From positions 11,743,011 through 11,807,010 of the forward strand of contig NC_135125.1 of assembly GCF_050908995.1 (NCBI RefSeq): a DNA stretch of 64,000 bases, in the 5' to 3' direction. Source of the DNA: Andrena cerasifolii. Taxonomy: Eukaryota; Arthropoda; Insecta; Hymenoptera; Andrenidae. Position numbers and translations under genes: made by a program. Below are positions 23,101-34,909 of the stretch, one piece after another (within the stretch, counting starts at the first letter, position 1; each line of letters starts with the position of its first letter). The notes under the pieces are model-generated. The model had not been told where the DNA came from, made no database searches, and was given only the letters and a program-made list of their open reading frames with translations.

Positions 23101-24027
23101 TCGCTTTGCACGCGTACACCCGCGCATTCGTTATACACTCGGTTTAACTATGTGCACAGGTTGGCTGCGCGCAATAAGAATCACGACTCCCCTCTTCTGG
23201 ACCGTAAGAATTAAAACTCCAATCGAGCCTTCAGATTCTTTCGCTCGCGTGCAATTAATCCGCGAAGTGGAGCAAGTCGACCGCATCGCGTGCCCCTTTA
23301 AATCGCGCAAAACGTTTCCCTTCGGAGCCACCGCTTCGCCGTCATAATTCACCGCGAACGGGGGAGTTCCGTTTCTGCGATCCGATCGTGGCGACGACGT
23401 TTGGCGCTCGCTGGGTGCCGCGCCAAAGACGCTGGCGCGTAGGCCGAGCGCAGGTTGCACGCGCGAAACACTGTTAGCGCGCGTGGGTGTAATTTGTGAG
23501 CTCGCGAGTGCGTCTCGTGCGTGCCGGCCGATAGGGCCTCTCGGAGGAAGCAAGTGGAAGGTGGATCCTTATCTGGCCGAATTTTACGAGCGTTTTAAAG
23601 GATCGTTAATTTTCGGCCGTTTATCGCAGGGCCCGCCGCGAGATCTCCTCCACCTCTCTCGCCTCTCCTCGCGACGGCAGCTGTTGCTGGGATGCGCTTG
23701 GTCGACAATTCGAGCATCGATCCCTCCCCGGCTGTTTACGATGCACCGCGGAAGAAGCTAGGAGTCGCGGGGTACGCAGGTATTCCAGGTACTCGCGACG
23801 AAACGGCCTCTCGTGACGCGATTTGTCGGAAACGCGGCGAGTTTTACGAAATTTATTCCCTCGTAAAGGCGCTTTTACGGCCGATTTGTAACATTCCTTT
23901 TTTTAAAGACGTCTACCTTTAGTGGCACGTGAAACGTGGGCGAAGCATCGATGGAATTAGGTTATTGGGGTAGTTCCTTTTTATTGCTCGCGGAGCAACG
24001 TTTAACGTCCCTGGGGAGTATTCGGTG
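20170..24027. other. Long non-coding stretch with simple repeats
   Basis: GC-rich sequence without a supported gene. A GA-rich tract lies at about 20440-20490. A CGTT/CGTC tetranucleotide-like tract lies at 23011-23065. A purine-rich block covers about 22600-22740. No transposon ends were identified. Confidence 0.5.
23011..23065. repeat. Imperfect CGTT/CGTC microsatellite
   Basis: A run of CGTC, CGTT and TGTT tetramers covering about 55 bp, with no perfect stretch longer than a few units. Confidence 0.6.
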
Positions 24028-25291
24028 TAGGGGAGACCGGGGCTAGTTGACTAATTTTTAACATTAATTTTTATAAATAGACCATTGGTATTTTGTTGAC
24101 TTGTTGCATACCAAAAGTTTACAAATTTCATTAGGTATAGGTACAGGCTTAATTTTTAAAATTGTTTTAATTGAGTCTAGGTCGTAGTTTTTATTATATT
24201 TAGAGTAGTGAGACGAATAAGTCAACAAACCCCGGCTGTGGAGTTAGTTGACAAATATGATTGGGTTAGATGACTTGACATTTACTTTTCAATTTTAACC
24301 CTTTGCCTGCGAAAGGTGTATATATACGCTGTCACAATTCCATCAATATAGTATACGAAATGCGTAGGGTAAAGGCAGGTAATATGGAACGGTACGTAAC
24401 ATGGAACTTCGTAAAATTTCGATAAAGAAACAACGAACTCTTCAGGCAATCGTGTATACTAGATCCCTAGACACAATAGACGATGATACTGACAATTGAG
24501 TATCAGTCAGGCATCCATCATTGAAAGAGAAACGTTTATATTTCTCGTGGGGTGTAAAAGTTTCTGAGAAGAGCATCAAACAGTTAAATATTGTAGCGAA
24601 GGTATGTTACAAAGTATTATTTTGATATAATTTATCATTAAATATGTGTGTTCTTGATTATTCAACAATATTTTACCAATAAAGTTACTTTCATCTTAGT
24701 ATAATTCTTGTCGGAACATGTGTGTACGTAATATGGAAAATATCGAGTAACATAGATGAAGTTGATAATGACTATATATGGTGTAAAACTGGTAGGGATG
24801 AGTTTGGAGGGATTTGTGGTGGGGAAGTGGATTTGGGCAGCTAAACTCTTTGCTTCGACTGCATCTTGAAGATAACAAGTGCAATTTTTACTGGTATTCC
24901 TATGCTTAGTCAAGTAACCCCGTCCGACATTATCAACATGTTAAGGGTCGTACGTACAAAACCACCGCGCACCGGATAAAATAAAATACCCTAAATTATA
25001 GTCACTGTATCACGTTTCCACAAAATATTCATGAAAAAACATCAAGCAATACTTAGTGGACAAAAATTCATAAATAGTCGAAACAAAATATTTACTTCCC
25101 TCCGACCTTTTTAGATTTTTCATTCTCACTGATAGAACACGCAGGTTTATGTCACGGTGACACATTAAATGACAAGCTGGTCATCCATATGCTTCAATAT
25201 CGCGAATCGCAGCATAATTTATAACATAATACAACAATTAAACGGAATTAGTCAACTAACCTCTTTAGTCAACTAGCCCCGGTCTTCTCTA
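24028..25291. mobile_element. TA-type DNA transposon with GTTGAC subterminal repeats
   Basis: Inverted ends TAGGGGAGACCGGGGCTAG (24028) and TAGAGAAGACCGGGGCTAG (inward from 25291), followed on both sides by TTGACTAA. The GTTGAC word recurs inside the left arm (AGTTAGTTGACAAA at about 24244) and the right arm (about 25245-25275). The interior is AT-rich. A second TAGGGTAAAGG-type start at about 24366 followed by TAATATGGAAC and TAACATGGAAC words hints at a nested element. No recognisable transposase remains. The GGTG bases just outside the ends also match, so the true end may lie a few bases further out. Confidence 0.65.
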
Positions 25292-26938
25292 CACCTTGCT
25301 GAAAGCAACGGCTCGTGAAGTCAATGACTGTTGGTAGCCCTTTGGAAAATCGTCGGCAGCATCGTTCCAGCGGGAGGACCGAGACTGCGGAATTCATGTG
25401 GGTTAATTGGGAGTTGATGAAAACAGTTTTAACGCTTTTAACTTTTCACTTCGTCTTCCAGAGCAGGCCCCGAGACTCTCATGTATATTTAATAACCGAC
25501 ACGTGGGCACACTTGTCGGGCTTGTTGCCGCGATACGTGTATCCATATTAATTCGTTCGAGCTACGGCCAGCTTTAAAAGATTCAACAACCTAAGCGTGT
25601 TCGTTATCGCCTCGGACGCTTCCAAGCCGCTCTGTACTTTTTCCTGCGACCTCTTCAAAGGTGGAGGGGACTTGCTGAAATTCTTTGGGACGCCGGAAAA
25701 GCAACGAAGACAGCTCTCCGTGCGCTTTCTCGTTTTGTCGCCTTCTGGCCGCGACGCTCGTGACTAATTCTCATGTTCTTTTAATGAGCCGCCCACAGAC
25801 GGACGCTCGCGCTGGTTTCCAGGTGTGCACGCGGCGCGGCGGGAACACAAGCGGCCGTGCGCACATCCGGAAAAGGGCAGCACGAGCGTAGGTGCAAACG
25901 AAGGGAGGAAAGCTAAGCGGCGAACTGGCTTCTCGCGGCTGGGTCGGGGTTTAAATCGTGTCACGGTTTGATAGTCTCATTACAGGCTCCGTTAACATGT
26001 TTTTTCATCGAGCCACGACCACTTTGCGGCTCGCCTCGCTCGTACGAAAAGAGAGCCGTTCACGTGCGCCGTTTCTGTATTTCCCTCGTTCTGAAATAAT
26101 GGCACCCGTCACGCGGCGTGGCCAGCGAAAATAGTCCAACGCGTGATAAATGCGAGTGCCACTTGCGGCTCAACTTGACCTTTGGAATTCCTCAGACTCT
26201 CGCGCAATTGCTCCTCGAGTAGATACCTCAAATGCCCCAAGGAATAACCACTTTCGAAGGGAACACTCAAAAGGACTGTCGAACTACACAAAAGGATTGT
26301 CTTGCCTCGCGTACGCGCCATATGGGCAGGGCGCGTAAATGCGAGCTCGCCTATCGGCACGGCCCCCCTAATTAAATGATGCCACTACCCCTAATTTCTA
26401 TAATTCCTCCATTTCGGTTCGCTGCCGCGTGACTAATCCGATTTCCAGCCGCGCCGACTGATAGCGGAATAATTATTCCTCTATGGATACACGTCTATCA
26501 GGGGGGCTTGGAGGTAGCAATATTGTTTTGTGTGCGCGAACGAATCTCCAGCGGCGACTCCGAAAGAGATCGGAACGCAGTGTCTGGGAGAACAGCCGGC
26601 GAGTTGGTGAATTCGGTGTGAATCGACAGAAAGCGAGAGAGGCGTGCTTAGAAGCAGATGGTCGTTAGATTCGACTCAATGCACCGCTGGTGGCGAAATT
26701 TTTGGTGGAAAGTTGCGTTTCCTTTCGGAAGCATCGCCGACTCAGTAGCGGAGTTCTGACTGTTCGCGTTCCGAGCCTGACGCGTCCGAATTGTCGTCAA
26801 CCTCGTCCCCTGATCAGTCGATCGACTGGACGGCCGTTGGAGAGGGAAACGAACGACGCGTAAGTAGAATCGTCCGACGTGGTACGGCTCGATTGCGCGC
26901 GGGCAAATGCACTGTACCCAAGGAGTTTGTCTGACCCT
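25292..26938. other. Non-coding stretch
   Basis: No gene, RNA or repeat recognised in this GC-rich stretch. Confidence 0.5.
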
Positions 26939-27644
26939 TGCCAGCGTATTCTACTAAGCACGCCGACGGAGAATGCGGCGTAGCCCCTAGCACGTATAGC
27001 TGTTCGAGCACTCGAATATTCGAGTAGCTCGAAATTCGATTCGAGCCGAGACTCGGTTTCCCATCCATTCCGAGCGTTCGAAAGAACCGAGCAGCTCGAA
27101 TAAAGCGAGCAGCTCGAAAGAACCGAGCAGTTCGCACGTGTTTTGAACGGCTTGAAACAATCTAGTGGCTCGAACAATTCGAGCACATCCGTACGTACAA
27201 TTTATGTACACTGTACATCTTTCGTGCAGGTCGATATTATTGAATAGTTCGTTATATCCAGTATGATAAATGTTTCGGATATGTTATCGTATGTTTTTCT
27301 AATGGAATACGTATGACGATTACACTGTCCGACAAGGTTTTTGAACCTTAATAAAATGTATCGTTCCCGATGAATTTTTGCTCGCTGAAAACTAATTTGG
27401 CGGTGAAAATGGCGTAGCACGTCATGATACATCGGTGTTATGAATACGATGTTTAGTCCACTAAACAATTTGTTGAAACAAATGATTGCAAAATCGAGCT
27501 ACCCGATTGTTTCAAGCCGCTCGGATTTTTTCGAGCCGCTCGCTTCTTTCGAGCGGCTCGCTTTTTCCGAGTACTCGAACAGCTCTACTAGCCCGGCGAG
27601 TCCACTCGTTCCGTCAACGGCACGGTTAGTAGACTACGCCGGCA
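26939..27644. mobile_element. Foldback-type element with CGAGCAGCTCGAA repeats
   Basis: Left arm 26939-27186 and right arm about 27478-27644 are imperfect inverted copies. Both read inward from GCCRGCGTAKTCTACTAA, then GCTGTTCGAGYACTCG, then several ~20-bp units of the type CGAGC(A/G)GCTCGAAWRAA, then GGCTTGAAACAATC. The units are themselves near-palindromes (GAGCAGCTC, GAGCGGCTC). The ~290-bp centre is AT-rich with no domain. This arrangement, inverted arms built of short repeats, resembles foldback elements. No target duplication could be assigned. Confidence 0.55.
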
Positions 27645-29529
27645 GAGTTTGAGCAAACGTTTTGGAAGTGGCCAACGAGTCGACCGGGTAAGTTCTCGGC
27701 AGAGGCTCGAGCCGCGGACCACCCTTCGGCCTCGATGGCTCTTCAACCCCTTCCAGGTGGTCGCGTCGGGTCTCTCCTCCTGCTCGACTGCTCCGGGAAC
27801 CGATCTCGAGAACGAGCCGGGAGGAGAGAGAACGAGAGCAGCCAGAAACGCTCCAAGTGGGAGAGCTCGTATCAATCTCTCCTCTGCCCCTTCACCCCCC
27901 ACCTACGTGGGACGAGTCCCACCACTTCCAGCGGTGGCCCCCTCCTCGCGCTATAATGAAAGATATTAACTACAATTTTATATCGAATTACCGCTGAAAC
28001 ACATTTCAAATTAGTTGGGCGTAGCCGCGGCACGAAGCGGAGGCGCCGAGGTCGCGGGATGCCCCATTGGTCGGCTGGTTAGCGTCGGTGCCGAGGATTG
28101 GTCGGCGAGAAGAAGCAGAGGGGAATGTTCAGGGCGTGCCAGAACGCCGATATGGCCGCCCAGGAACGAGCGGAGGCGCCTGATGTCCGCTCAGTGCGAG
28201 CAGATCAGTCGAGGCAACCCGATGCACACGCACGCATGTCTCGCCCCAGACGACCACGATATCCCGACGCCTGAGACCTCAGCAGACGCTCTCGCCTCTC
28301 GAAATTTGCCGCGAGTTCAGGGTGACCGTGAATCGTCGTCGATCGACCAGCGAGCAACGGGATCCGCGCGGATCCGCGAATCGGCTTGGGGGTGGTGACA
28401 CCGGCAACGGAGACACCGTTGGACATCTCCGGGGAGGCTATCTTCGATGCATCGGACCGAGGAGTGTATTTAGTAATCGCGAGTAATCACGGTGGACCGA
28501 GCAAGATCGCGTAGGACTAACAGTGGACTGCAACGTTCGGAGAGTTGGTGTGGGAGTGAAGCAGATGAAAGACACTGCAAGTTCGGTGAGCGCGAGGCAA
28601 GCAGGGGACAGAGAGTTTGATAAACCGGTTCGGTGACTGTCCATTAATCGCGGCGCGATCGGGCTGATAGCAGCCGGTCGGACGATCGAGTGTCTTATCG
28701 AAGGTTCCACGGCCAGTTCTGTTAAGAGTTCTCGTTAAGGTACGACGGATCTAACGAGGGGGGAGAGCGATTAACGCGCGAGCAGAGTCGCCTGGCGTGA
28801 CAGCGGGCCTTTAACGGTGCACCGTGTACGAGCACGCGCTCTATCGCGGAAAAGCGAGAGGGAGTCGGTTTTCGTGCATAAAAAATAATTATTAATTAAA
28901 CGGCCGAGGAAAGGGAGAGAAAAAGGAAAGCGGAAATGGCCGGCGGACTGGCTGTTACGCGCGGCAATTATGTTAAGTGGCCAATTAGCAATTAACCAAG
29001 GAGACCAGCCGAGCGGCCCCTTAATTGCAGCTGAGAACGCCGAGAAGAAGAAGAAGAAGAAGAAGGTGGAGGCGGAGGTGGAGCGACCGAGTGAACGGGA
29101 GGAAGCGCAAGGTGCATCGCAACCATCTCACGCGCCATTTACTCGCGATTCTCGCTTCGATATCGACCACGAGACCCGTGCATCTGGCGTCGAGATCTAT
29201 CGCGCCTAGCCCGAGCCGCACCGAGCCGCTCTCGACAACATTTCCCGGAGATTTCCGGCTCCGTTCTTGGCTCCTCTCGATACGGCCGAGAGGAATGCTC
29301 GTGAAAAGCCGGAACGGCCGCTGGGGAGAGAGACGGCAGTGCTCGAGAGGATAAATCGGATACAGTGAAGTGTGAGTTCCCTAGGAAGATTCGGTGAAAC
29401 GAGTTCCTGACGAAAGGCGACGCCGTCACTGTCGGCAAGATTCTGTCTCCCAGGCACAGGGCGAGTCCTGGGGTGGCGACAGAGGCACCTGCAGGTGCCC
29501 GTAGCCCGAAGGAACCTACGTGTACCGTG
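27645..29529 (+). promoter_or_regulatory. Probable Bar gene promoter and 5' leader region
   Basis: CpG-rich sequence immediately upstream of the Bar coding start. Two identical ATTGGTCGGC boxes (28066-28075 and 28097-28106) each contain an inverted CCAAT. Insect-type initiator words TCAGTGCG and TCAGTCG lie at 28191 and 28205, but no TATA box is nearby. An in-frame TGA at 29395-29397 precedes the first ATG of the gene at 29530, with no other ATG in that frame between them. The transcription start is not determined, and an additional non-coding first exon further upstream is possible. Confidence 0.3.
29042..29066. repeat. GAA/AAG trinucleotide run
   Basis: About eight uninterrupted AAG units in the presumed 5' leader of the Bar gene. 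Confidence 0.8.
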
Positions 29530-30016
29530 ATGACGGTCCATCATCATCAGAACCACCACGTGGCGGCTCTGAGCGGCGTCACCGTGGCCAATAACGGTCT
29601 GAATCTCAGCAGGATGTCCGGCCTCGAGGCGCACCGGCTGGAGAACATCGTGGACAGGAACGGAGTCAGCGTCGAGCGGCTGTCCAATGGCCTGGACGCC
29701 AGGAACAACAATCACGGCAGCAACAACGGCCTGGACGCCAGGAACAACAATCACAGCAGCAACAACGGCCTGGAGCGAGGCGACGCCTCCACCACGATGC
29801 CGCAGAGATCTCGCTTCATGATCACCGACATCCTCGGCGGAGCGTCGAGCAAGATGCACCAGGCTGGCCTGCAGACGCAGGAGCCACCCGGGAGCCCGCC
29901 ATCCACGCCCAGGGACCTGAGCGTCAGGCATCAGTCCAGGTCGTCCTTGAACAACAGCAACCTCGACGAGGATAGCGACGCCAGTCATCACGACGGTGCT
30001 TCCGTTACTTCGAATG
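29530..30016 (+). CDS. B-H1: BarH-like homeobox protein, exon 1 (N-terminal part, FIL motif)
   Basis: This exon encodes residues 1-162 plus one base of a 537-residue predicted nuclear transcription factor. The ATG at 29530 is chosen because it is the first in-frame ATG after a TGA at 29395. It opens MTVHHHQNHH. RSRFMITDILGG at residues 93-104 is the FIL (Eh1-like) motif that Bar proteins use to recruit Groucho-type co-repressors. Residues 54-79 are two copies of a 13-residue Asn-rich repeat (GLDARNNNH pattern, 39-bp unit at 29689 and 29728). The exon ends with an acidic, Ser-rich linker. The donor is AATG|GTAAGC at 30016/30017, phase 1, and joins exon 2 to give a Gly-Gly. Bar proteins act in sensory organ, eye and limb patterning in insects. 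The choice between B-H1 and B-H2 orthology is not resolved. Confidence 0.85.
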
Positions 30017-31727
30017 GTAAGCGGTCAATTACGTCCTTATCTCGGTTTCGCCGCGGCTGGGTAAACGTTTCCGCGAACGAGCGGCGATTAAGTCGTTACG
30101 CGGTATAGCTGCAGCACCGGTGTCGACCGAGATTCGAGATTCGTCGCGTACACGGAGCCTTTAATCGCCTACGTCCACGCTGGTTAATTAGTCGACAGAG
30201 GGAGGAACGACTGAGGGCGAGGAGGGCCGAAGGAGGCGCGAAATTAATTTCGCCTCGGGTTTGTTCACCTGGCCGCTCTCGCGGTGGACTTTCACGAAGG
30301 TGTCAAGGACATACATGGGGCGGACTGTCCCGACCGGATGTTCCACTCCGAACGGGAGATCGTGTCGGCCCGTCGCTGCTTGCCGGCGCAAAACGCAACT
30401 CGGCCACTTCGGCGATCAGATATTTCCTGGCAGATAGCAGAGGCCGTCTCCTCCTCTGCCTCGACATCGTTTAGGGATCCTAATCGTCTCAAATTGGAAG
30501 TGCCGCTCCGACGCTTTAATTATCTTACCCTCATTTGTTTCATTCACCTCTTCTACCTGCAAGCTCGGCCGTCCCGGCCGTCCACCGCAAAGTGAATTTA
30601 CCGTCTTTGATCGGCTTTACACGATAACGTTCTCTGGCTCTGACTGGCCGTTGAAAATCTCTCGTCTTTTGCTGCTCGAGTTCCAGCGACGAAACCAGGA
30701 AAGGAGCGAGCCGGTGCCTCGCGCTTCCTCCATTCATCATTTCTGACCTGCCGCGGGCCTATCGCGAGTTTACCTCGGCCCTTTACTTTAATTGACCGAT
30801 GCTCCACGGCTGTTGACCCCTAACGATGCCGGGCATCCCATGATCGATTCGACTTTCGAAATTTTATAGAACGGTGCGGTTTTAACGATCCGACGACTCT
30901 TCGTATTTCGGCGTGCCCCCTTAATTAGAGGCCTCCGCGGTTTTTTCGGGGTTAATGGAATCCCGAGTAACCATTACGCGCGGCCCGGGCTCACCGTTTC
31001 GACACTTCCGTCGATTATTTCACTTCGTTCTCGTTTATAGATTTCGTTTTATTTCGGCCGATCCAACGACCCCGGGAATTACACGCGAAGCCGGCCGCCC
31101 TGTTTGTTCAAGGAACGCGTGGCGCGCAATTGGGATCGCGAAAGATCAGAGTTGACGATTAAACGTCGCGCCTCGGTGTTCGTCGAATTACGATCATTGC
31201 TGGAAAGAACGGTAATTACAGCTATTTGTCAGTCTCCAGCCGCGTTCGAAGCGCATGGACAGAGGCGCCGAGGAGGGTACAGCTAATACCAATCATCTCG
31301 AAACAATTTCCGTCAATTTACAACTCGCCTTTTTTACAGCGCGTTCCCGTTCTGCGTGCCTACGGTCGATCGACGTTCCACGGTACTTTCGTTCGAGGCT
31401 AAGTTCATACGCTTACATCGTAATCGGCTTATTTCCCACAAAAAGCACATTAAGAACAATTACGCGCATGACTACGACTACGTGATTAGAGACACGGTCC
31501 CGAGCACAAATACCGCTTCGGACTGTGAGAACCGGGTAGACGGTTCTTCTTGCAACAACGGCAAAAATCCTCCGTCCTCTTCCAGACAATTACTTTGCTC
31601 GCGAAATCACGAATCTCTTCTTCTACCCTCTCCCAACACGAAATTCGACAAGAACGCCGTGACGTAACTGTGGCCTCTCTTTCCAGTCCGATTGTTTCCA
31701 GATCGATTTCAATTCTTCGCGATAAGA

Positions 31728-31740
31728 GGGGGGGGGGGGG
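31728..31740. repeat. G13 homopolymer
   Basis: Thirteen consecutive G in intron 1. Confidence 0.9.
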
Positions 31741-31904
31741 TTTGAAATATCGTTGGAAAACAGTGCGTCGCGATAGCGAGAGGATATCGCGCCCGCGACC
31801 CGTCCCTTTCCAGCAAACAGCGTACGCTCGGGCGGCGTTATCAGTCGCGGTTAACCTCGCGCGACTAATCGTCGCCCCAGCGTCGGCCTGAAGAATTAAT
31901 GAAG

Positions 31905-31949
31905 GCCAATTAGGAGGAGTAACGCCGTTGTAATTGCCGTCGAACACGC
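31905..31949. promoter_or_regulatory. Duplicated intronic module, copy 1
   Basis: Contains GCCAATTAGGAGGAGTAACG, identical over 20 bp to copy 2 at 32264. It is followed by a TAATTGCCGTCG-ACACGC block also shared with copy 2. CAATTA and TAATTG are homeodomain-core sites. A regulatory role is inferred from motif content and from retention of the duplicate. Confidence 0.4.
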
Positions 31950-32263
31950 TTTCCGGATGATTGAACCGGTAATTACGCGCGATCCATCCTCTTGATCTAT
32001 CAACGCTTTCGACGCGAGCACCGCTTCTTTCGGTATATCTTTCCTCGGCCGATCAAGTTTTTCCCCGCGGAGTAAAGCGCGATCGCGCTACAAAACTTCG
32101 TAATTATCTAAACGGGATGTTTATCTCTTGTCGCGGTTCTCTCATTTTCCCGCGAGAGCGGAGAAACGTAACAAAGGATTCTTCTGTTACTGGAAAAACA
32201 GCGGGAGTGATGGCTGACTCGTTGTCCGCCTTCCTCGTTCAATCCAATGCAGACTTAATGGGC

Positions 32264-32312
32264 GCCAATTAGGAGGAGTAACGTCGATGCACGTAATTGC
32301 CGTCGGACACGC
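32264..32312. promoter_or_regulatory. Duplicated intronic module, copy 2
   Basis: Same 20-bp core as copy 1, then a 4-bp longer spacer, then GTAATTGCCGTCGGACACGC. The bases just upstream (TTAATG before the core) also match copy 1. Copy-to-copy distance is about 359 bp. Confidence 0.4.
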
Positions 32313-34909
32313 ACGCACGGTGACAATTTTCCGCCATCAATCCCTGGATTTCCTACGTCTCTGCTGCGAGGAAAAGCTAGGCGATGGAAAACAACTTTTC
32401 ACAGTGGACGGGAAGGATCCTTTCCTTTCGTGCATTCTAAACGGACCGCCGCGGCCGATTTGAAGCTTATTCGATGATCGCCGAACGGTTTCGATGTCAC
32501 AGATCAAAGAAAGAGCTCTCGCCGGGGCCACTGGACGAGCAGGGAAACGCGGGAGAAAAAGGCCTCGGTATCTCGCGAGCCGCAAAATAGAGACTTTTTC
32601 GGGCGCGTGTACAAATCGTTTGTAATCGGCTTACGAAGCCAAGATTCGTTCCCTGGATCGCATTGTTGGCGTCCGTGTCGGGCCGGAAGGGGCCAGCCAG
32701 TTTCACGCCCTTAGTGCGGCCGATCCGACTTTTCGCGCGCGACTAATCCGAGAACCGGAAATGATTGGCAACCGTTTAGATCTCGGCGCGGATTAGGAGC
32801 TCTATGAGAGCCTCGTAGCCGCCGAGACGAAAGCGACTTTGACTCCGAGCTCTCTTTCTCCTCTCTCCACTCTCTACCCTCCTCTTCTCTCTGCCCGCTC
32901 GCTACCCGAGCGCACCCTGACAAACGAGAACCGGCTGTCAGCTTTTTGACGAGACTATCTGCCAAGGATTAATCCGTGCTCCGGATAATCGAGGCCCGAG
33001 ACGCGTCCTTATGGCGACGTCAAAGGGTATCGCGCCACGAACGGGGATGAAACCCAAGGAGAAGGGATGTCGAATAACGAACGAAGCGTATCTGCTCGAA
33101 ACAGTTACCTAGTTAAATGGCAAACCGAGGCTCGTGAATTTATTTGATGCTCCGTTTGAAAGATCAACGAATCCGAGGAGCCACGAACTGCTTTCAGAAT
33201 CGACAGCTGTTTGCTCGCCCGACCTGAGCCGTCGCGTAACAAATATTACCGGCAATCCTCTTGTCTCTAACGAGCCGGTGTGTACGAGGACGAATTGCCA
33301 AGCTAGGATTTCCTAAACATTCCTCTGTGGCGTTCGAACAACAGACTGTGGCACCGCTGTCGTTGGGATTCACGCGGTTGCTTCTCGACGTTCTCTTAAC
33401 GAGATTCGCGTCCGCAAATCCGCTTAACTAGCTCGTCCCAGCGTTGACAGTGCTGACCTCGCTTTGCGCTACCCTTAAAAAGGCAACTTCTGCGTTGTTT
33501 ATCTTATTGGGAGCTGGACGAGTAAAGTGGCCGTCCAGACGATGTAACCTGCCGAGCGAACCGTTCGTCGCGGGGATGCGTGGATCCAGCAAGCGATCGG
33601 CAGAAGGGAGCTCTATCGAGATCGGAATACACCAGGCGTGCTCGAAGCGTTTGAATGTCCAAGGGACCAGCTGTCGAGCTGCAATGACTCCGAGGAACGT
33701 CGTCCCACACAAATATCTCGCAAAGTTAATCGGGTCAGGGCGTATTGTTTCAAACGGCTGACTCCGCAAGCGCTAGAATAATTAATCATGTACGCTTAAT
33801 CTAAGATCGCCCGCTTTGTAAACACCGTGCGGGTTTGCGCGCGGTGCAAGTTAAGCGTACGATAATATACCCTGATTGCGTTGTTTGTAATGTTCCTGCG
33901 CTATTGTGGAATCTACGCAATCTCACGGCCGTTTTCCGGCCAATAAATTTATTTATACACAGTCGAGCGGCGAAACAAACGCACGCCGTTTCCTCCACTG
34001 ACTTTCGAACTTTCGAAGCTCGGCTAGCGTTAATCGTTCCGCGATCAATTACATTTTCCGCCGAGAACTTGCGTCATAGAAAGAAACGCTGATCCGTGCC
34101 TGTCGCCGCGGGCAATTGCTCGCGCCACCTTCGTTTGCCAAAATTTCCTTCCACGTAGCAGCGTCCAATGCAGTCGCAATTAACACGCGAGCATGGTCAC
34201 GAACGAAACGCACCCACACGCTACCGGTTTGCCGTGTGTGCACGACTCCGGCCACGTACAGGGTGGCGGACACGTGTACGGGAGCCCCCTGAAGCAACGT
34301 TGACGACTGCTAGAAGGCCGCTCGCTAACAGGACTTTTGCGTGACCGAGGCGGCCTTGATATCAGAAGGACCGAGTTTCGGTGTTGCTGGAACAGGCCAC
34401 GAGTGTCTACGTGCTGCCACGGCTGCTTCAACCACCTTCGTTCTCGATTATACGGCGGAACCCTCGGGCTAACCCGTCACGGCGAATTCGTCACCAGTTG
34501 CGATGGGAGCGACTCGGCGGCAATTGCTTCCTAACTTATCCGCGGCGATCGATACCTGAACGCACAGCTTGTTAGGAGTTTTACACAGATCGGGCCTTTA
34601 TTGGTTTTCGGTCAACGCACGCGGAACATTCGATTTGCCAATATGTAAGGGAATCCGATTTGAAGTTGAAACAAGCCCCGACTACTTGCCGAGCCGGCTA
34701 GTCGCAATTAGGGTAAGCTACTCGGTCCTCGAGTCGTGGCGTCCCCTTTGCTACCCTGCGACTACCGGGTGCCCCCGTTTCACCCTCCATCTTGCGCCAA
34801 GCCAGCCTTTTCACTGTCAACAACCTCGGTCGAGGGACGAGGCCTCTTCTCGCGATCGAATTAATTTCTCCCTCTCAAGGGCTGCTTCGTGTCCCCGGTG
34901 CGTGTACAT

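Noticed and set aside
28191..28209. TCAGTGCG/TCAGTCG initiator words as a definite Bar transcription start
   Set aside because: Such pentamers are common and no downstream promoter element fits at the right spacing. Kept only as part of a low-confidence promoter region.
29206..29991. 261-codon minus-strand frame
   Set aside because: Antisense to Bar exon 1. The repeated VVAAVIVVPGVQ piece is just the reverse of the Asn-rich coding repeat.
32401..32412. Additional CACAGTGGACG word as a possible fourth Transib end
   Set aside because: No inverted partner within 2 kb and no 5-bp duplication. The surrounding sequence is GC-rich host intron.
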